Position numbers and translations under genes: made by a program. A model generated the notes under the pieces. The model was not told the DNA's origin. It ran no database searches and saw only the letters and a program-made list of their open reading frames with translations. Source: Synchiropus splendidus (taxonomy: Eukaryota; Chordata; Actinopteri; Syngnathiformes; Callionymidae). Taken from it: DNA of 64,000 bases. This document shows, piece after piece, positions 1 to 64,000 of this stretch (position 1 is the stretch's first letter; every line of letters begins with the position of its first letter). Location: NCBI RefSeq assembly GCF_027744825.2, contig NC_071349.1, positions 5,828,001 through 5,892,000 of the forward strand, in the 5' to 3' direction.

Positions 1-1728
1 AATAATTAAAAACAATCAAATTTTGAAATATTTACACTGTTTCCAACAACAAGAAGAACATTAGTTGTTGAAAAAAAAGAAGCGCTCTTTTCCAATGTAA
101 TTCAAATTAACTGAGCTGAGAATGAATGCTGAGATTAAAAATGAAAACAACAAACTGAAATGATACATTTATCATTTGTTTGGAAAAAAATGCATTAATT
201 CGGAGTTAAAAAATAATGTTTATAAATGAAAATCCCATTTGTAAGAAAAAATCTAAATAAGAGAAATATGGTTGAATACGATTATTTCAATGAATGAATG
301 AATGACAATGAAAAACATTTCGAGATTAATGAAGGTCATGCATCACAATATCACAATGACTAGCATTTGAGGTGCTACAAATGAGTATTGAAGACAATGT
401 TGGGCAAACTACAGGGGTCAGACAAAATCATGGAAACACCTTCAAGCTAAAAAAGCTTGAAGGTGTTTCCAAGAATTTGTCCAACCCCTGTACATGCTCG
501 CCCTCGAATGATCCACATCAAATGACTCCTTGAGTTTGACTGTAGATCAACTTTCTTCCAGTAACACTTCATCCTCGTATCTATCGAGAAGACAAAGTTT
601 TGGGAGCGCACCAAAGGTGGGCAAGTTACAACACTGCAGAGTGGACGACTCCAGCAGTTAACATTAGCAATCAGAGCTGCTAACTTTCCCAGGTCCCAGG
701 AGTAAAAGCCACTTCTTTGCCTCCATCCCCGTGGAAGCAGAGCACGAAACTCAGGTCAGACAGACATGTAAGGTGTCAAAACCAATAAGAGCCGGTGCAC
801 AAAGACGGAGAGAAAGGAGCAGAGAGGGGCCGGGACAGCCAGTCTCTCTGTTGTGAAACCTCCTCGCTGTCAACCCGCCACCAGAACCGAAAATGAGGCA
901 ACATCAGTCTTCTTTTCTCACCCTCCATCACACACCGATTTGGGCTCCTATTACAGTCAAGTGCTGTTCTAGCTTTTTTATGTGAGTCGGGGTGTCGCCG
1001 CCGTCGCACCTGCACCTCCTGGGGAGTCGCATTATCCATCGACCTCCTCAGCAGCAGGAGAGGCAGATGGGAGGGGGGTCAGGTTACTCCAGTGGCGGGG
1101 GCCGGGGTCACGGAGACACAAAAGTTCAATTTGAAAGTGATTTAATGAAATGTTGAAATTTTCACTGTTTTGAATCATTAAAAACAGCTCTTGATATGTC
1201 AACGATGAGATCTTCAAGCTCCGATACAAAGATTATATTACATGAATTCATATATTTATCTTCCAAAAATTTGACACAACTGTACAAGGATTTCTAAAAC
1301 CAGAAGAGAAAGGACTAACACCAGCTGATTCACAATCACCACAGTCTATCATCTACAGTCTGAAAGTGGTTCCTTCAAGTGTCTATAAGAAAGCGGGTGC
1401 GGACGAGGCGGAGCCCCTCGACCGGACTTCAGGAATACACATTCTTCAAAGAAAAGAAGGGAAAGTAAGGCATCATAGTGCAACAGATGGGGACAGAGTT
1501 GCAGCTTGGGTGGAGCCCTCTGAGAGGTCGAGGGAGGGGGTTTGGACACCTGGTTGCCATGACAACAGAAGCACACAGGTTGGCGGTTGCTAGGAAATGG
1601 TGCTCCAGCACCAACCCGCCGTCCTCTTGTGGCCTCAGACGGCGGCACAGAGGGAGGATGATGGGAATTAAGACCCAAATGTGATTCTAAATCCATCTGC
1701 TGTGGAAAACAACAAGACCCTGACCTTT
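1..1728. other. Sequence downstream of ralgapa2, no gene recognised
   Basis: The segment is AT-rich on the left and more GC-rich between about 700 and 1700. It has short open frames on both strands, none recognisable. A TGAA-type short repeat occurs near 290-304, and one clear palindromic MITE lies at 412-490. I see no promoter or CpG island for a neighbouring gene. Confidence 0.5.
412..490. mobile_element. 79-bp palindromic MITE with TA target-site duplication
   Basis: The unit starts CAGGGGTCAGACAAAAT and ends ATTTGTCCAACCCCTG, an imperfect terminal inverted repeat, and is flanked by TA at 410-411 and 491-492. The core is a perfect 17-bp stem (432-448 with 454-470, GGAAACACCTTCAAGCT) around a 5-nt loop, so almost the whole element folds on itself. 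TA flanks and CAGGGGT ends fit a non-autonomous Tc1/mariner-type element. It has no coding capacity. Confidence 0.75.
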
Positions 1729-1900
1729 GGCTGCGTCCACGCTGCCGTAATTCCATCAAGGTTCCGAGGATATGCAGGGTACATGACTGCATGTTACGGT
1801 GCCGGAATTTAAATATAGTCGGAAGAGTTTGGCTTGATTTGATGGAAATATATTTAGATGAAGCTGTGTAAAGAATTGCATGTATTTCCAAGGGAAATCC

Positions 1901-1906
1901 TTTATT
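1901..1906 (-). terminator. Candidate poly(A) signal AATAAA (distal)
   Basis: A second minus-strand AATAAA lies 64 bp further downstream, in the context GCAAATAAAGG. It is the alternative or back-up signal for the same transcript and lies in the same inverted-repeat-bounded element. Confidence 0.35.
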
Positions 1907-1964
1907 TGCTTGGTATCAAGATGAAGCCTATTCCCCCATTCGCTAAAGTTTGAATTAACAGAAT

Positions 1965-1970
1965 TTTATT
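1965..1970 (-). terminator. Candidate poly(A) signal AATAAA (proximal)
   Basis: The plus strand reads TTTATT here, so the minus strand has AATAAA about 1.5 kb after the ralgapa2 stop codon. It is the first canonical hexamer I see downstream of the stop. It lies inside an inverted-repeat-bounded element at 1729-2092. Confidence 0.4.
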
Positions 1971-2733
1971 GAATGAAATTATAGTGTGCATATTAAAAAA
2001 ACACATCAACATAAAAAGTTATTGTGGAGAAGAAAAAATAAAAGATTAAAATCCGATTCCTGAATGAAAGTGCGGTGGTGTGGACGCAGCCTCTTGCAAT
2101 TGGCAGTGAGCAAGCATCAGAACAAATGATAAAAAAAAAAAAACTGAGGGATCACAGTGGAGAACAGCTCCCTCAGTAGCACACACCCGTGTACACACAG
2201 ACACACACACACCAGTGCATGGAGGTTCACCTGAGGCTCCGGTGGCGTTTCTTTTAAACAGAACAGCCAGAATAATCAAATAATTCTCTCTATGTACATC
2301 AAAGAAATCCAATTTAAAGCAATTTACATCCCAGAACAACATTGGTGTTAATCGATGACAGCGAGTGCAAACCAAAATAAAGAGGGAATGTTGGAATGTC
2401 TGGGAAGACTAATCGAAGAGGAAAGAGACAGCAGGAACTGATCGGATTACCGGACGCGCGGCCCAGTTAACCACATCAGCAGACAATTACAGACCGAGTC
2501 TTTTCTCATCCTGGCAGAGTTGCATACATCAAGTCCAGACACAATCCATCGGAATTCATTTAAAAAGAGGAAATTAGAGAGCCATAAAAAACGACAGGAA
2601 AACAAATATCAAACTATTCAAAACTTCCCAGGAAGGGTGAAATGACTCAGCAGTTCAGTCCCTCAAAACAAAAGTGGGGGGCGTGGAGGCTTGACTTTTT
2701 ATGTTCCAGGGAAAAAGAACTGTCATTCAAACA

Positions 2734-3392
2734 GCCACGTCCACACGACAAACGCAATGTTGTGACGTTCAGCTTGTCCAGTTTTCATTCAGTCAGAGGC
2801 TAACTTTTTCCTGCTAAAACAGAATCGAGCTTGTAATAACACAATATAGGAATAAATAGAAAGGTTCTGGGTCCAGTGAGTGAACAGACGGCTACATGAG
2901 CATCTAGCTTCAGTGTCAAGACTAAAATGAGTTAAAAAGAGCTTTTTGGAATAAATATATTGACATTAACAGGTTGATAGGTGAAAAAGACAATTTCATT
3001 GGGAAAGTATGGTTATGAAGAGAAGCTTTACCGTTGAGACTGCAGTGTAGCAACGGACTTAGTTAAAACTGATAATCAGAGGGTAACAGATTTAGAGTTT
3101 TAAAAAAAAAAAAAAAGCAAGATGCTTTTTTAAATGTTATCAGATGTACCAAACAAATATTGCTACTCTTCCACATTTTAACGAAAACTAGCAGGAGAAA
3201 ACTAAAGTTGGAATGTACTTTGTAACACAGTAAATTATTGATCACAGTCGTAGTAAGTAAAGTTCGCAGCTTCGCAGTTTTTTGAAGGGGAAAATGTGAA
3301 AACCTTTTTATCTATAGTAATTATTACAACGACAAAAGAGTGGAATTGAATTTGCCATCCTGCAACTAAACATCAGTCGTGTGGACGCAGCC
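2734..3392. mobile_element. Candidate second element with related termini (CGTCCACACGAC)
   Basis: CGTCCACACGAC near 2739 on the plus strand and the same 12-mer on the minus strand near 3376-3387 face each other about 650 bp apart. Together with the 1729-2092 pair this makes four related termini in correct orientation. Interior sequence is non-coding and AT-rich. No target-site duplication is evident. Confidence 0.35.
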
Positions 3393-3483
3393 TCAGTAGC
3401 ATCGATGTCAACGCAAGATCACTGCGTGAATTAAAAATGGCATGACACAATGCAGTCGTGGCGGGCGAGTTCTTCAGAAGGGC

Positions 3484-63916
<60,433 letters not shown>

Positions 63917-64000
63917 CTGCAGAGAACACCAGAAATATTAATATAAAATAATATAAAAAATAATATAAAAATATGTGCTAGTGTGAGGGCACATTTAGAT

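Larger units (their letters stand above)
1729..2092. mobile_element. Candidate non-autonomous DNA element bounded by GGCTGCGTCCAC inverted termini
   Basis: GGCTGCGTCCAC at 1729 on the plus strand recurs as GGCTGCGTCCAC on the minus strand from 2092; the terminal 21 positions match at about 17. The 364-bp interior has no coding frame. I see no convincing target-site duplication, so the boundaries are provisional. It overlaps the putative end of the ralgapa2 3' UTR. Confidence 0.45.
1880..3483 (-). other. ralgapa2: Likely ralgapa2 3' UTR
   Basis: From the TGA at 3484 downstream on the minus strand there is no conserved coding sequence. The nearest canonical AATAAA signals on this strand are at 1965-1970 and 1901-1906, which would give a 3' UTR of about 1.5-1.6 kb. 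The stretch is AT-rich, with poly(A)/poly(T) runs near 2130 and 3101, and two segments bounded by related inverted termini (1729-2092 and 2734-3392). The end point is an inference; a shorter UTR using a non-canonical signal is possible. Confidence 0.45.

Noticed and set aside
776..1039. Minus-strand 87-codon frame with basic, protein-like start
   Set aside because: No family recognised, no neighbouring exon with matching phase, and it lies in GC-richer sequence where open frames arise by chance.

Overview
This is eukaryotic, almost certainly ray-finned fish (teleost), genomic DNA. The coding sequence is broken into short exons with GT-AG splice sites. The introns are AT-rich and carry microsatellites and several dispersed repeats typical of fish genomes. 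There is no bacterial-style gene packing, no operon and no CRISPR array.

The one gene I can support is ralgapa2, the catalytic alpha-2 subunit of the Ral GTPase-activating complex. It lies on the minus strand, so it reads from right to left and its 5' half is beyond the right edge. Seventeen coding exons (63916 down to 3484) join in phase into 2808 nt, that is 935 codons plus a stop. They cover the end of the alpha-solenoid region (exons 1-8), a long linker exon (exon 10, 820 nt) and the whole C-terminal RapGAP-type domain (exons 11-16). The catalytic asparagine sits in an [11 protein letters not shown] motif in exon 14. The last exon adds a Ser-rich, basic tail after the point where, as I recall it, human RALGAPA2 ends. 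I chose alpha-2 over alpha-1 because of paralog-specific stretches, notably the linker exon and the FSPSPSY-type end.

Layout from left to right: 1-1880 is sequence downstream of the gene, with a 79-bp palindromic MITE at 412-490. About 1880-3483 is the likely 3' UTR, with inverted-repeat-bounded elements that may supply the poly(A) signal. 3484-3641 is the terminal coding exon, followed by a 6.5-kb intron. Exon 16 is at 10134-10255. A very large intron of 22.6 kb runs to exon 15 at 32840. Exons 14 to 10 lie between 34297 and 42522. 45357-45534 is exon 9, followed by a 6.5-kb intron with a duplicated repeat pair and a solo LTR. 52053-57261 is a dense cluster of exons 8 to 2. A 6.5-kb intron with a long AT microsatellite and a transposase relic then leads to exon 1 at 63761-63916.

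The most unusual sequence is structural. A repeat copy at 45753-45892 differs from its sister copy by a 16-bp inverted insertion that makes a perfect hairpin, as expected of a template-switch mutation. At 17333-17376 two perfect stems overlap in an A-B-A'-B' order. Exon 15 uses a weak donor, with a stronger-looking competitor 19 nt downstream that would cause immediate truncation. I found no convincing second protein-coding gene, no RNA gene and no clear new biological system.
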